Assembly (NCBI GenBank): GCA_036736205.1 | Contig: DAINMX010000185.1 | Span: 1 to 13,456, forward strand | DNA from: XYA12-FULL-58-9 sp001798605 | GTDB taxonomy: Bacteria; Myxococcota; XYA12-FULL-58-9 | Length of the DNA stretch: 13,456 nt | Direction of reading: 5' to 3' | Part shown: positions 13,101 to 13,456 of the stretch, piece by piece | Numbering within the stretch: position 1 is the stretch's first letter | Layout: each line of letters begins with the position of its first letter | Notes under the pieces: generated by a model | What the model saw: only the letters and a program-made list of their open reading frames with translations | Told to the model about the DNA's origin: nothing | The model's database searches: none | Translations under genes and position numbers: made by a program

Positions 13101-13456
13101 TCAGCCAGAGACTGTGATGACCCCGGCACCCCACCACGGAAAGCCCGTGGAGACGACCACGGACCATGTGCCGGTGGTGGGATCGATCTCGATGATGACA
13201 CCTGTCTCGTCGAATGCGAAAATCTTTTCGGTGTCGCTATCGGGATCATACCAACCGGCGAGGCCGTACACGCGGGTGTAGCTGGCCGTTCCGTTGTCCA
13301 ATCCGGTGATCTCTTGCAATACGATTCCGGTGGTTGGGTCGACCTCGACGATGAAGTCTTCGGCGGCGCCGCTTTTTGCCACTGCGGCAAACGTGCCAAA
13401 ACCGGCAATGGAGAAAGCGTCTCCCGAGGAAGCGTAGCCGGCTCCGTATGCGCCCA
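13101..13456 (-). CDS. C-terminus of a propeller-repeat protein (partial)
   Basis: The reading frame is open from the window's right edge to a TGA at 13101-13103, giving 117 visible residues; the start lies outside. Two blade-like repeats are seen about 52 residues apart: FIVEVDPTTGIVLQEITGL and VIIEIDPTTGTWSVVVSTG. Each has a strand, then (E)-hydrophobic-D-P-T-T-G, then another strand. The protein ends WWGAGVITVSG. This is the style of secreted multi-blade surface proteins common in myxobacteria and relatives, where the repeat often reads ..IDPTTG.. and the end GAGVT..; that comparison is from memory. No enzyme motif is visible. It is convergent with the M28 gene, with 39 bp between the stops and only a weak 5-bp stem (13093-13106) there. 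Residues upstream of 13383 on this strand are also open and glycine-rich (GAYGAGYASSGDAFSIAG). Confidence 0.7.
   Translation of the reverse strand, partial: GAYGAGYASSGDAFSIAGFGTFAAVAKSGAAEDFIVEVDPTTGIVLQEITGLDNGTASYTRVYGLAGWYDPDSDTEKIFAFDETGVIIEIDPTTGTWSVVVSTGFPWWGAGVITVSG

Noticed and set aside
13093..13106. GGCTG-GCCT-CAGCC hairpin as a terminator between the convergent genes
   Set aside because: The stem is only 5 bp, no T-run follows on either strand, and it overlaps the end of the minus-strand coding region.
1..13456. CRISPR array, tRNA, rRNA, prophage, toxin-antitoxin or defence island
   Set aside because: No regularly spaced repeats, no recognisable RNA gene and no signature proteins were seen on reading both strands.

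Overview
The window reads as ordinary chromosome from a GC-rich Gram-negative bacterium. Secreted and lipid-anchored proteins, a TPR-AMIN-amidase, short genes on both strands and a propeller-type surface protein suggest a deltaproteobacterium in the broad sense (Myxococcota or a relative). That placement is inferred from protein style only; no rRNA or other taxonomic marker is present.

Layout. 1-746 (+): the 3' end of mutS, then a small protein with two zinc ribbons that is probably co-transcribed. 779-2890 (-): a 703-residue phospholipase D-like protein with a strong Shine-Dalgarno, a consensus -10 box and an 18-bp perfect palindrome at the expected transcription start. 3119-5199 (+): serA and serC, the first two steps of serine synthesis from 3-phosphoglycerate. 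They are separated by 116 bp carrying a 10-bp tandem repeat that forms overlapping perfect palindromes. 5212-6072 (-): a PAP2 phosphatase convergent with serC. 6295-8025 (+): an exported N-acetylmuramoyl-L-alanine amidase whose last 56 bp are partly duplicated just after the stop codon. 8026-8512: the longest stretch without a secure gene. It holds the duplicate, a lower-GC segment and a 54-codon ORF with a perfect Shine-Dalgarno and several palindromes. 8513-10609 (-): a beta-propeller lipoprotein, divergent from 10752-13061 (+), a membrane-bound M28 metallopeptidase resembling the eukaryotic Fxna/ERMP1 architecture. 13101-13456 (-): the C-terminus of a propeller-repeat protein that runs off the window.

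How the genes relate. Only mutS with the zinc-ribbon gene, and serA with serC, look like functional or transcriptional units. The PAP2 phosphatase, the amidase, the lipoprotein and the M28 peptidase share an envelope theme (undecaprenyl or phospholipid phosphate, peptidoglycan, surface protein) but have separate promoters. I found no CRISPR array, tRNA, rRNA, complete insertion sequence, prophage or recognisable defence system. The observations most worth following are regulatory DNA (three intergenic palindrome or repeat sites), the amidase 3' duplication, the unexplained small ORF at 8337-8501, and two enzymes with substitutions at family-conserved positions: PLD motif 2, and the SerA cofactor and catalytic-acid positions.
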